NCBI GenBank assembly: GCA_023374025.1
Contig: SIJG01000023.1
Coordinates: 805,382 to 869,381, forward strand
From: Heterodera schachtii
Taxonomy: Eukaryota > Nematoda > Chromadorea > Rhabditida > Heteroderidae
Length of the DNA stretch: 64,000 bases
Direction of reading: 5' to 3'
Made by a program: the position numbers and the translations under genes. Under the pieces are notes generated by a model. It ran no database searches. It saw nothing but the letters and a program-made list of their open reading frames with translations, and was not told where the DNA came from. Each line of letters opens with the position of its first letter. Position 1 is the first letter of the stretch. Shown here piece after piece: positions 46,284-56,742 of this stretch.

Positions 46284-46361
46284 TGTCAGAAGAGAGAAAG
46301 TCAAAAAGAGAGACAAATAAAGGCGAATGAATAATAATGAAAATTAGCTGAGGAGCAGCCA

Positions 46362-46370
46362 CTTTTATAC
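46362..46370 (-). promoter_or_regulatory. TATA box of F-box-like copy 1
   Basis: GTATAAAAG on the minus strand, about 80 bp before the ATG at 46283. The sequence after it (GGCTGCTCC, AATTTTCATT, TTCATTCGC, CT-rich) resembles that after GTATAAAAG at 56015-56023 upstream of copy 4, so these are likely homologous promoters. Confidence 0.55.
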
Positions 46371-46777
46371 TTCAGCCTTACAAAAAAAAACAGATTTTCT
46401 AACCTCTAACTAAAAAGTTATTATGAAAAATTTCAAAACTTCAACTTGTTTGCAATTTTCATGTATAACTTTTTTGGTAATTTTCTAATCGCGTAGCAAT
46501 AGCTAAGAAAAATTTCTAAACATAATAAGCTTTCAAATGACACCAAGGATTATTGGATTTTGTTAACAACGAAAAAGATATTTCGAAAACTTGGGCTGGC
46601 GCGAAAACGGTGGCGAAAAACGACCCTGACCGTGCAGTTTACTCGTCTAATCAATGTTTCTTAGGCCATAACTTTTTTCTTACTCGGTTCATGCTTACTT
46701 TCTTGACATCAAAAGAAAGCTTAAAGTCTCGGGAACCTAAAAATACAAGAAAATAACACGAAAACTGACAGTAAGAC

Positions 46778-47350
46778 CAGGGTGCCGATCGGAAATTTTT
46801 CAAAATAAGAACATCAAGGACAAAAAATAAGATTTTAGGGTCAAAAATAAGAACATTTTGCAAAATTGCTTCAAATCAGTTAAATGTATTAAATACTATA
46901 TTTTTAGTCTCCCATTATTTGTTTTAACAATTTTGGGGAGGAAATAGGCACATCATAAATTTCAGTGCATCCGGAACAAAAAATCATATTTTTACGAATT
47001 TTTTTTGCGGTGCATTTTTCCAAAAAAATTCTGGGGAACAAGCGGGGCAGAAGGCCGGCGGTGCCGATAGGCGCCGCCGGGAAAATTTTTGAAAATTTGA
47101 GTATAATTTGTTAACAGATTTTGTCCAAAAATTGTCCAAATTTTGTGATTCTGAGCCAATTTAAAGAAAACAAAGTATTTTTGGGGTTCGGCGGTGCCGT
47201 TAGACACCGCCGTGGAAAATTTTAAAATATAAGTGACATTACGCCATAAAATTACAAATTTTCTGAAGAATTTTCAGAAATAAGAACAAAATAAGAACAA
47301 TAGCCCGAAATCAGAACATTTCTTACAAATAAGAACAGATCGGCACCCTG
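46778..47350. mobile_element. 573-bp hAT-like MITE with perfect 8-bp target duplication
   Basis: Ends are CAGGGTGCCGATC and GATCGGCACCCTG, exact inverted repeats of the CAGGG type usual for hAT elements. AGTAAGAC flanks both sides exactly (46770-46777 and 47351-47358). The interior is AT-rich with repeated ATAAGAACA words near both ends and two copies of the GC-rich palindrome (about 47058-47095 and 47188-47222). No transposase is encoded. It lies between two divergent F-box-like genes. Confidence 0.9.
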
Positions 47351-47730
47351 AGTAAGACAAAAAATGACAAATTTTTCGATTATTTTCACGAAAAAAACTT
47401 TAGTTTATTGTCTTTAGTTCAGAATAATAGAAACTTCTATAGATTTTAAGCATTTTTTATTTACACCCCCTAAAGGATGAAAATGATGTCACCATTCGTC
47501 ACTATTTCGGACTTTTCGTCACTATTTTGGCATTTTTCCTCACTACTTTCGTTAACTATTTTGAGATTTTAACTAAAAGTTGCGGCCCTATGTACTAATC
47601 ATCATTCTTTCATGACTTATGTATGTATATGCAAATATTTATTTTTATATAAATTTTTGAAGCTTACAAAATCGTTGCCAACTGATTGCAAAAGTGCCGA
47701 AATTCTGTCTTAATAATTTGCCTAAACAAA

Positions 47731-49516
47731 ATGTCAGACAGCCGAAAAGAATCAGAGGAAAAAATGGCAAAAGCAATGTAAAATTAAAATGCCAATTTCA
47801 TTTTAAATTTTGTTTTCCTTTTCTCAGTTTCATTTCCTGCGACGGTTGGCTGGCGGTGTTCGATTTGCTGCCGCCTTCTCAACTGGGTCTTGGAATTGCA
47901 TTTGTCAGCCACCGATTTGACGCAATGGTCGACGAACATTTCAAGACGCGCAAATGGGCATTGAAATTTCTTCGAATTCGACGTAAAATTGGAGAAAATG
48001 ACACCAACGAGATGGAAATTGCCAATTACGATGGAAAACCGATGCCAATTCCGAACATTCAGTTGCCACGCAAACTCATCGACTTCAAATGCATCAAAAT
48101 CACGTAAATCGGCGGAAAAACTTTAGAATTGGCCCCGCTAAAAAGCGCCCAAAATGAATTCCAATCAATCTCTAATGACTTCTAATGGGGAATCTCCTCC
48201 CCATGAAATGAAAAATTTTTCAGGAAAAAATGTGATATTTTTTGAAAAATTTGCATAATTTTCTTATATATTTAAAAAAAAATTGTTCACAACTCGGCTA
48301 TAGACAGTGCCTGGCCAATTACACTGGGGAAAATTTTTTTTGGCCCCATGAGCAAAAAAAAAAAAGTCTCCTCCCCTCGGAAATTTTTTTTCTGGCTACG
48401 GGCCTGCCTTTCTTCAATCATTATAAAAAATAGTCCCAAGGCGCGGAAAAACCAAAAAATCGTCTTTTGAACTGGTTTAATTCACGAAAATTGACCAAAA
48501 ATAAATTTTTAAAAAATGAATTTTTCATCAAATAAAGTATCGATGGTTTAGCTTTGAACGCGTATAAATTGTAGTAAAAATCCTACGCACCAACAAAACA
48601 TTACCCCATTCATTTTTAGTTTCATTGATCGCAATGTCATCGCTTTTCTGCACCGTTTTCGTCCACTGTTCGCCTCCTCTCGCATTTATCTGTCCATTTA
48701 TTTGAAAAGTGATCGCGTTTTGGAGTTACTGCGCAACATTTTGCCCATCATCGGAAAAAACATTTATGGCATGGAATTGATGACGGAACCTTTCCAGCGT
48801 TTGCGACAAATCGTTCCGTCACTGTTTTTCACCGAATGTCCATCCCTTCGCTTCGTCTTCCCTACTTTTGACGATCTTTTCGCCGAATTTCCGGCCGATG
48901 ACAGTGCCGTGGCATCGCGTGGACAAGTGCTGGCAAAATGGCTCTTCACTCCTCACCCGGACAATGTGCCAAAGGTGTTCAAATGTGCTGTCGATCAATT
49001 CGTTGAAGGAAAAAATGTGCCGTTGAGCATTGAAGGAAGCAATTTGCCGTTGAAAATTGCCGCATTCAAAACGGTGCCTAGCCATTAGCAAAAAAAAAAT
49101 TTTTTTTTGTTTTTCATTTTTCACATTTTAGGCTTTTGCCAATGCTTCTGCTCCCGCCAGTTTCATCGTCGTTATTTGTTGTATTCGATCAACTTTTGCT
49201 AATTCGGTTGTGCCATTTGAACAGACCAACGAATTGACTCGCGAACAATTGGCGCTGAAAAGGACTAAATTTCGCGAATGTTTTCTGTTGGTCCGTTCTC
49301 CAATTGCGCGAGACGCGAACAAATGGGCGAAATGGGAGAAGGAAGCGATTAATTGGCAAATTATTGATCAATGGAACAAAATTGACATTGAAATTGATGC
49401 GGACGGAATCGGGGACGGGTCAGTCAGTGAATGCTTAATTAAAAATGCTAATTAAATGCATTTCTGTTTTTAGGCTTCTCGACGCAACTCCTGGCCCAAG
49501 TGATCAGCAGAAGTGA
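47731..49516 (+). CDS. F-box-like family protein (copy 2)
   Basis: Exons 47731-47777, 47828-48103, 48620-49073, 49132-49418, 49474-49516; 368 residues in frame. It starts MSDSRKESEEKMAKA and then the F-box-like DGWLAVFDLLPPSQLGLGIA, SHRFDAMVDEHFKTRKW, and blocks beginning FIDRNVIAFLHRFRPLF and EFPADDSAVASRGQVLAKW; the last part has LTREQLALKRT and FLLVRSPIARDANKWAKWEK. I know this arrangement as a large cyst-nematode family annotated F-box domain-containing, function unknown; some plant-parasite F-box proteins may act in hosts, but this copy shows no signal peptide. It is transcribed opposite to copies 1, 3 and 4. Confidence 0.85.
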
Positions 49517-49882
49517 ATGAATGAATTTGTTGATTTGTTGAGAAATATCGATCAATAATTATGGAATTTGTTCTTTTTTTGCTCTTGCATGAATTTTTCT
49601 GGCACAAAAATCATTTGAAAAAATGGGTCCGACGATGTAGTGTAGTGATTTTGCCCAAAAAATGCCCAATTTTTCAACGGGAAAAGAGGTGAAAGGTGTC
49701 CGCCGAGAAAACAAATTTTTAGTTTTTCACCCTGCCTCCCCAGCCAATCTACACACCCCTTGGACCTGTTTGATTTTTAAAATTTTACGAAAATTTATGG
49801 AAAAAACAACTTTTAATGATTATTGTTTATTGCCAAACATTTCCGCGTCCAATTTTGGCACATTCAACAACTTTGAAATGTG
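49517..49882. other. Short convergent gap between copies 2 and 3
   Basis: 366 bp of AT-rich sequence joining the 3' ends of two convergent F-box-like genes. No gene or repeat recognised. Confidence 0.6.
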
Positions 49883-52821
49883 CTATGAAAAGGTGTTGTT
49901 CCATTCAAAGAAAGGAGTGCCAAAAGTGAGCATTTTGCTTCTTCCTTCGCCCTCCGTCTTCCATGCTTCTTCTCGTCCCAATTCGTCCCGTTGATCCGCA
50001 CTTTTGCCAACGATTGGACATCGTTCAATCAAAAATTGGTCGCCCTCCCCAATTCTTCGGCCTGTCAACCGTTCACGAGTGCACGAATTCACCAGCTCAA
50101 ATTGGCCCCCATTCGCAGCATCATCTCCAAAGGAACGCAACCAAATGATAAAGCTGACGGCAATGGTGGCACTCAGAAACAGCTAAAAGAAAGGCGGCGC
50201 ACAATTTTTTGCGGAAATTTTGAGAAAAAATTACAGAAATTTATCTAAAAAAAATAGTATTGTTCACTGCTGTGGTCCTTACAAACATCAAAAAGAGCAT
50301 TAAAAATTTCTTTAGCTTTCAAAAAAAAGTTATGGCCAGATGAAAAAGTCAGGCTTTTCAAGCATTTTTAGTCATAAGTTTTTAGAAATCTAATGAAAAA
50401 AATCTTAAAATCATATAATGTCATGACTCACAATTTGTAAATAGGCTTTTAGGCTAGGCCTAGAGGCTTGCTTGGACCTTATTAGGCTTTATTTTGTAAA
50501 TTTATTAATGGTCAAGTTGCCCCAATTGACTCAGTTGGCCCTTTTTGCTGGATTTCAACGCCTCTTGAATTTTTTTATAAAATTATTTTCAAATTAAACT
50601 TAAAATTTTATTGCATAAAAAATAAATATCAATTTATTTTGTTTCTAATTTACATTGAATTTTTTCTTCTAGTAAACCCGTGCTGAGACGAACCTAAAAA
50701 AGTATCAGTTATAATAAAAATAATTAACTTTAAATATTATAAAGTGAGTAAATCCTATGAAATTCTAATTTAGCATTAGTTTACGCAATATTTTTCTCGT
50801 ATTCAATTCGAACATTAATATCAATTTTTATGAGAAAGTATTAGCTAGGTGGAAACTTAAAAAATAAATCACTTTATAATATTTAAAGTTAAAATTATTT
50901 TTATTATAACTGATACTTTTTTAGGTTCGACCTAGCACCTAATAAACATCCTTATTTTTTTTTAATAAAAATTCTTTGTTTATTTGAAAATTAGAATAAA
51001 AGTGTATGAGTTGCCGCCATTCGCCCAAAAATGAGTCACGACAAAAAAAAAAGTTGGGCAAAAAACGATTTGAATATGTCGCCCAAAATAACTGACCGTT
51101 TTAAGTTCTTCTATCGGAAAGTTGGGGTCTGCTAACGCTTTGAGCACTTTTGGTTGGCCATCTGCGCGCGGCGTGTGCAACCATTTGCACAAAGCTTGGC
51201 CATCATCATCCGACGACGACGACGACGCATCCGCCGCGGGCGGAACTTCGAACAAACTGGCAAAATCGAAACTGATCATGCGCAAATTGGAGAAACAGGC
51301 GCCGTGGTTGGCGAAGAATGGGCGAATGGAACGGCGCAAAAGTTGAAAAGTGATCGGAAATTCGAAATGCATTTTGCCAATGCCGTCAGACGTCAGCAGA
51401 GGCCAAACCGATGTGGCAAAAGCATTCAGCTCCTCCGCATTGTGCCCAGTTGAGTGTAGCATTGTCAAGGTGATGCCCGATTGGAACAGGTGTCCAATGC
51501 GCCGGAGAAAGGCAATGACCGGGCGATTGATGGGGCTGCGCAACAAATGATTAATTTACGCTGGACACTCTGCAAGGGTGTAGCCGGGGGGCGGGAGGTG
51601 AGGGGGCTAAAGCCCCCCTCCAACGGAAAGCCAAAAAAAAATTTAAAAAATTATTTTTTTTTTTGAAAAATGGACCCGAAAAGCGGCTACAATTCATGCA
51701 AAAGACACCTCCTAATTCAGAATGTGCTAATTGATGCATGCATTAAATGTGTTAATTAATGGCATTGTAGCAAAATGTACAAAATGCCAACATTGAAATA
51801 TGCATTAAATCAAAAATTCTAAAATACAGTAATGTTTTTGTAGGTTTTTTATTAATCAATATCATAAATTGGTGCTTAACAGGGAGAGTGGGCTGGGAGG
51901 TGAGTCTCTAGCAGTCGGTTTTCATATCTTTTCTCTTTCTTCCCACACTCTATTGCCGTCTCCTCGTTTTCTCTCTTTAACCCAGCCCACTCCCTTCCCT
52001 AATTAACCACAAGAGTTAATTAATTTTTTTTTTATTAATTTCCCAAACTCCTTTTGTCATGCCTTCGCTAATCAAAACTGACCAGCTGACACTAATCTGC
52101 TCGAATCCGATGACAGAATTTGGGGTCGGAATTTGCGGCATTGGCAAATGTTTGACGGATCCATCGGCATTCAATTTGACAATTTTCATCTGCTTGCGAT
52201 TGCCTTTCTTTACGAGTTCAATTTTCAATTTGCCAAGTGCCCATTTTCTGCTCCTAAATTGTGTGTCCACCAAGCGGCAAAAGTTGTCGGACACAAATGC
52301 CAATGACAAGCCAACTTTGGCAGGTGCCAACAGACGGAAAGTGTCGTGCCAAATGTCATCGGGAATGTCATCACAAATGAAACTAAAAATTAGGAAAATA
52401 TTTATTGTTTTTGTCCAAAAAAATGATCACTTTTAGAGGATTTTTTGATCAAATTTTGTAAATTTTAAAGGATTTAGTTTGGTGCCCGGTGAGAGTGCCG
52501 AATTTGAAAAAAAAATTTAAGAAAATTGATAACAATAGCACTAAACAGCATTAAAATTAGAAAACACAGTCTTCTAATTTATTAGGAGCATTAATACCGT
52601 TGTTAAATTTGATAACCCTAATTGTTTTATAATAGCAAGCAAAATTCCAAAAAATATTCGTTTTGGTTTTTAATAAATTCCAGTATTTTTCGGGGCGCCC
52701 CAACTGTCGGAAGCTCCGGGGTGCATAAACTGGAAAAGTGCCGAAAAATGTTTGAAGTTGAAATAAAATTGGCTCACATTCTCTTCAAATTCCGCTCCGC
52801 TTCGTTTGGATGGTCCGACAT
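49883..52821 (-). CDS. F-box-like family protein (copy 3, divergent)
   Basis: Exons 52821-52778, 52382-52083, 51535-51097, 50182-49883; 360 residues in frame. It starts MSDHPNEAERNLKR, then FICDDIPDDIWHDTFRLLAP and FVSDNFCRLVDTQFRSRKW, PINRPVIAFLRRIGHLF, DDDGQALCKWLHTPRADG, and a last exon with LTGRRIGEGDQFLIERCP. The same block order as copies 1, 2 and 4 holds, but sequence is much more diverged and the last two exons of the others are fused into one that ends at 49883. An Asp/Ser run sits before GQALCKW. Intron 3 (50183-51096) holds an inverted repeat and intron 2 a GTGTAGCCGGGG-type repeat. Function unknown. Confidence 0.8.
50690..50928. repeat. Fold-back inverted repeat, arms about 58 bp
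   Basis: The arm GAACCTAAAAAAGTATCAGT at 50690 returns inverted at the other end (…GATACTTTTTTAGGTTC ending at 50928), with similarity over about 58 bp and a loop of about 120 bp. No target duplication was found. It lies in an intron of F-box-like copy 3 and may be a MITE relic. Confidence 0.75.
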
Positions 52822-53844
52822 TTGTTTTGGGTGCCAAATTGCTGAGATTAATGAGCTTTTGAAATTTAAAAAAATGAAAAAATCCAGTAAAAATAACATT
52901 TTCATTAATAGCCAACAGAAATTAATTTGGAGGCCCATCTCCAAATTTGCCTTTTTCATTTTGTGCCAAAATTCCAATGGCATTTTTTTGAAAAAAACAG
53001 ACAAACGAAAAATGTTTTCCTTTTTTCTATTTAATTTTTTTTTTTTTTTTAATTTGTAAAATCATTTAAACTTTCATTTGTCCGAGGCCTATAAAATTAT
53101 GTGTCAATGGATCCGATAAATAATGTGTAATGTTTATTTGTCTCTCCCCCCCATTGAGCCGATTGCTCATTTTGTTGGCCGCGTTCAACTTCGGTGTAAT
53201 GGGCTGATCGAAAATAGCTGTGGAAGCTGAAAAACGTTGTAGGAGCAAATGCAACAGCAGGAGCCAAAATTCAAGCCCAATTTTTCGCCTAAATAATCTT
53301 CGGATTCATTTGTCAGCATCAACAAATCCGTAATCTCATTTGGCGATCTTTAATCCTTTGTCTTTGTATATAAAAAGTCAATGAAACGATTAAAAGCGAA
53401 AATAAATGAAATAAAAAAGTGGAAAGTTCAGTTCAAATTTCGCATTTTCATTTAAAAGGACTTCTATAGAAAATTTTTCAAAACCAGAACATGGATTAAA
53501 AAATCAGCAGATTTTGGGGCCGAGAATCAGAATAAATTGCGCAATTACATCAAATGTCATTTTTTACAATTTATTCGATTAAAAATGTTTCAAATTAATT
53601 CTCAATAACTAAAACAAATGGAATCCTGCATAAAATGCATTAAATTTGCTAGCAAAAAACAGAATTTTAAATTAAAAATAGGCACAATTTATCAAGGTCT
53701 CATTACATAATAATATTCATGGAGGATAAATCAAATCCATGTTGATCATTCAACAACAAAAAAGAACAATTTCATGAACACGTCAAAATAGAATTTCATA
53801 TTTCTCCATAATCCAAATTTATCGGTCACTTCTCCGCAATTCAT
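52822..53844. other. Intergenic between F-box-like copies 3 and 4
   Basis: AT-rich, containing the weak candidate exon at 53066-53226 and, from about 53640, the 3' flank shared with copy 1 (CACGTCAAAATAGAATTTCA near 53779). Confidence 0.5.
53066..53226 (-). CDS. Possible last exon of a small unidentified gene
   Basis: After a good acceptor (TTTTTCAG) an open segment reads STAIFDQPITPKLNAANK and continues through HYLSDPLTHNFIGLGQMKV to a TAA. Upstream on the same strand, 53227-53290, an open stretch can be read as hydrophobic (EFWLLLLHLLLQRFSA), like a signal peptide, but no in-frame ATG was found; a TATATA lies near 53368. It may be a small secreted protein with an unplaced first exon, or chance. 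Confidence 0.25.
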
Positions 53845-55333
53845 TCACTTCTGCTGATCACTTGGGCCAGGAGTTGTGCCGAGAAGTCTAAAAAGAAATA
53901 AATTTGGATTTTTAAATAAGCATTTTCATCACTGACCCGTCCCCAATATTAGCCTCGTCATTAATTTCAATGTCAATTCTGTTCCATCGATAATAAATTT
54001 CCCAATTAATCGCTTCCTCCTCCCATTTCGCCCATTTGCTTTCGTCTCGCCCGGTTGGAGAACGGATCAGCAAAAAGCGGATGCTAAAGACAGTTCTTTT
54101 CAACGTCAATTGTTCGTGAGTCAATTCGTTGGTCAAATCAAAGAGAACGACGGAGTCAGCAAAAGATTCCGGAAACCAAACCACGACAATGAAATTGACG
54201 GGAGATGAAGCCGAGGCAAATGCCTAAAATGTGAAAAAAAATTAAATGATGCTGAGGTGATCAGTGATCACAAAAAGCCAAAATGCACTTTAAAATGGTA
54301 TTTATTTTTTAGGGGTTTCAGGGTCGAAGAATCCGATTCTGATATCCATTTCTATCCAATTTGGGCAAAAAACAACATTTTTGTCAGATCAGCAAACCAC
54401 AAAAAGTCTAAGTGGCCATAATCAATTAAAAAGCACCGCTTTGAATGCTTCAATCCGTGACGCCAAATTCCCATCGTCCTTTTTCAACGAGCATCTCAAC
54501 ATCTTTGGCATATTGTTTGAAAGTGGAGTGAACAACCATTTTGCCATCGCTTGTCCATCCGATGCCGTGGCATTGTCATCGGCCGGAAATTCGATGAACA
54601 GATCGGCTTCATAGACATGGACAACGCCAAGTGATGGACAAGCGTTGAGAACTGACGGGACGAATTGACGCAAACGGTGGAAAATGTCGAACGACAATTG
54701 AACGCCACGAAGATTCTTTTCAAGGATTGGCCAAATGTAGTGGACAATCAATCCCAAAATGCGATCACTGTTCGTGTGAATGACCAAATTAATTGGGCAG
54801 GCGGTGAAAAGACGGCGCAAACGGTTGAGAAAAGTGATGGCATTGCGGTCAATGTAACTAAAATGTAATGGAAAATGTTGGCAAAAAAATTAGAAATTGG
54901 CCAATCTTACGAGATGATGATGCATTTGAAGCCGCTAACTTTTCGTGGCAATTGAACTTGTGGAATTGGTAACTGCTTCTTTCCTTCAAAGAGATGAACC
55001 ATTTTCATTCTGTAACCCCCGATGAGTTCTTTGGTAGAATTGCGAATTGCCATTTCCGTCGTGCCATCCTCGCCATTTTTGCGCCAAATTTCCAAGGATT
55101 TCAGCGCCCAGCGCCGCGTCTTGAAATGTTCGTCGACCATTGCGTCAAATTGGTGGCTAACAAGCGCGATTCCAAGACCCAGTTGAGAAGGCTTAAGCAA
55201 TTCAAACACCGAAAGCCAAGCGTCGTTAGAGATGAAACTGAAGAAAAAGGGAAAACAAAATTGAAAATTGGCATTTTTAATTTTACATTGCTTTTTCCAT
55301 CTTTTCCTCCGCTTCTTTTCGGGTGTCAGACAT
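53845..55333 (-). CDS. F-box-like family protein (copy 4, near-identical to copy 1)
   Basis: Exons 55333-55287, 55237-54911, 54857-54437, 54223-53937, 53887-53845; 374 residues in frame. It starts MSDTRKEAEEKMEKA, then ISNDAWLSVFELLKPSQLGL and SHQFDAMVDEHFKTRRW; later blocks FLNRLRRLFTACPINLVIH and EFPADDNATASDGQAMAKW, and the last exon LLGTTPGPSDQQK. All four shared exons have exactly the lengths of copy 1 (327, 421, 287) apart from the ends, showing a recent duplication. The first exon matches copies 2 and 3, not copy 1. A promoter-like GTATAAAAG homologous to that of copy 1 lies 680 bp upstream, separated by a CT-rich expansion. Confidence 0.85.
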
Positions 55334-55689
55334 TTTGTTGAGGGGAAATGATTAAGACAGAATTTCGGCACTTTTTCAATCAATTGGTTGACCCTGGATT
55401 TTGTTCTGCAAAAATTTAGTTCCGTTCCATCTGAGCCAAGTTTAAAGCATAACTTTGTTCTCAGTTGGCCAAATTTTATAAACTTTGATATCATTCGAAA
55501 GCTCTACAATGTTTAGAAGCTTTTGAAAATTAATGTTGGGATTTGAATGACAAATAAAAAAAGTTATAGTGGAAAAACGTGCTGGCGCACAACCGCGTGC
55601 GCCAAACTGAGCGGTTCCGAAGAAGAGAAATACATAAAATGATGAAGGAAAAAGAAAATATCTTTATTTTGTTATTTCTTTTGAAGAGA

Positions 55690-55920
55690 GAAAAATAGAG
55701 AGAGAGAGAGAGAAAGGGGGAGAGGGAGAGGAGAGAGAATAATAGAGGAGGGAGAGGGAGAGAAAGGAAGACAGAGAAAGGAAATGAGAGAGAGAGAGAA
55801 AAGGGAGTGGAGAGAAAGAATGATTGAATGTGAGATATGAGATTAAGAAAGAAGGGGAGAGGGATAAAGAGAAAGGAAGAGAGGAAGTGAAAGAGAGAGA
55901 GAAAGAGAATGAAAGTGGGG
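55690..55920. repeat. (GA)n-type purine microsatellite upstream of F-box-like copy 4
   Basis: AGAGAGAG, GGGAGAGGGAGAG and AAAGAGAAAG words run for about 230 bp. In copy 1 the equivalent place between TATA box and ATG has only a short CT-rich leader on the sense strand, so this is probably an expansion of that leader. Confidence 0.8.
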
Positions 55921-56014
55921 GAACGGTTTTTGTCGGGGCAAATAAGCCGAAGGAAGAGAATAATTGCGAATGAATAAATTATGTATCAATGAAAAATTAC
56001 GGAGCAGGCAGCTG

Positions 56015-56023
56015 CTTTTATAC
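56015..56023 (-). promoter_or_regulatory. TATA-box-like element upstream of F-box-like copy 4
   Basis: GTATAAAAG on the minus strand followed by GCAGCTGCCTGCTCC, AATTTTTCATT and ATTCATTCGC, the same order of words as at the copy 1 promoter (46362). At 680 bp from the copy 4 ATG it would need a long leader or an intron in the 5' UTR. Confidence 0.4.
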
Positions 56024-56742
56024 AAATTACCGATAATATGTACAATAAATAGTCTGATGTGATCCCACCCTTTTTCCGAAAAAAAAATTTAAATATTTTT
56101 ATTTCAATTACCAATGGGGTTTTCAGGGTCGGAAAACTCAATTTTGACATCCATTGCGACCCAATTCGAATCGCAAACCCGGATTAGAACAAAAATTGGA
56201 AAATTCAAGAATAAAATTAAAAAAAGTTTATTTATATACCTCTATACCAATTCCAAAAAATTTTCCAAGGAATTTTTTCCTTTTTCTGAAAAACTTTAAA
56301 AATTTTCTTTCAAAATTCTTCGCTTTTTATGTTTTATTTTTTACGACGACAACGCTTTATGATTAAATGGATTTAGCTAAATTTGGGCGGTGAGATTTCT
56401 TATTTTTTGCTTAGTTGGGGAATTCTGGTGCCAAAACGTCCGATTTTGGCTTGGCTAGCAAAATCTCGGGTGGCGAATGTAATAATCATTCTTTATATGT
56501 GCCAATTTAGGTAGGCGCTTCTTCCAATTTTTTCACGCTACAATTAATTTTATTTATGGGTAAAAATATTAATTTGAAGTCCGTTTCGCTCACAAAAAAT
56601 TAAAATACTTAAAATCGCGCTCCTAAAAATCGCATTTTCTCGACGTTTTTGGTTAACTTTTTTTTGAGTCGGGGACTTCAAATTATGAAAAGAATTTACA
56701 AAATTTACTAAAAAAATAAAATTTTATATTCAATCAGCACAG

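Larger units (their letters stand above)
46284..47730. other. Divergent intergenic region between F-box-like copies 1 and 2
   Basis: Besides the TATA box (46362) and the MITE (46778-47350) it contains AT-rich DNA with a GTTATGGCC/AAAGATATTTCG-type dispersed repeat around 46440-46600. Just before copy 2 is a leader GTGCCGAAATTCTGTCTTAA shared with copy 4. No other gene is seen. Confidence 0.55.
55334..56742. other. Intergenic, F-box-like copy 4 to thioredoxin gene
   Basis: Contains the purine microsatellite (55690-55920), the TATA-like element (56015), and AT-rich DNA with TGGCGAAT / AATCTCGGGTGG words near 56390-56480. No gene is supported. Confidence 0.5.

Noticed and set aside
52622..53059. 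145-codon plus-strand frame
   Set aside because: It is Lys/Phe-rich AT-driven sequence overlapping the first exon of F-box-like copy 3 on the other strand.
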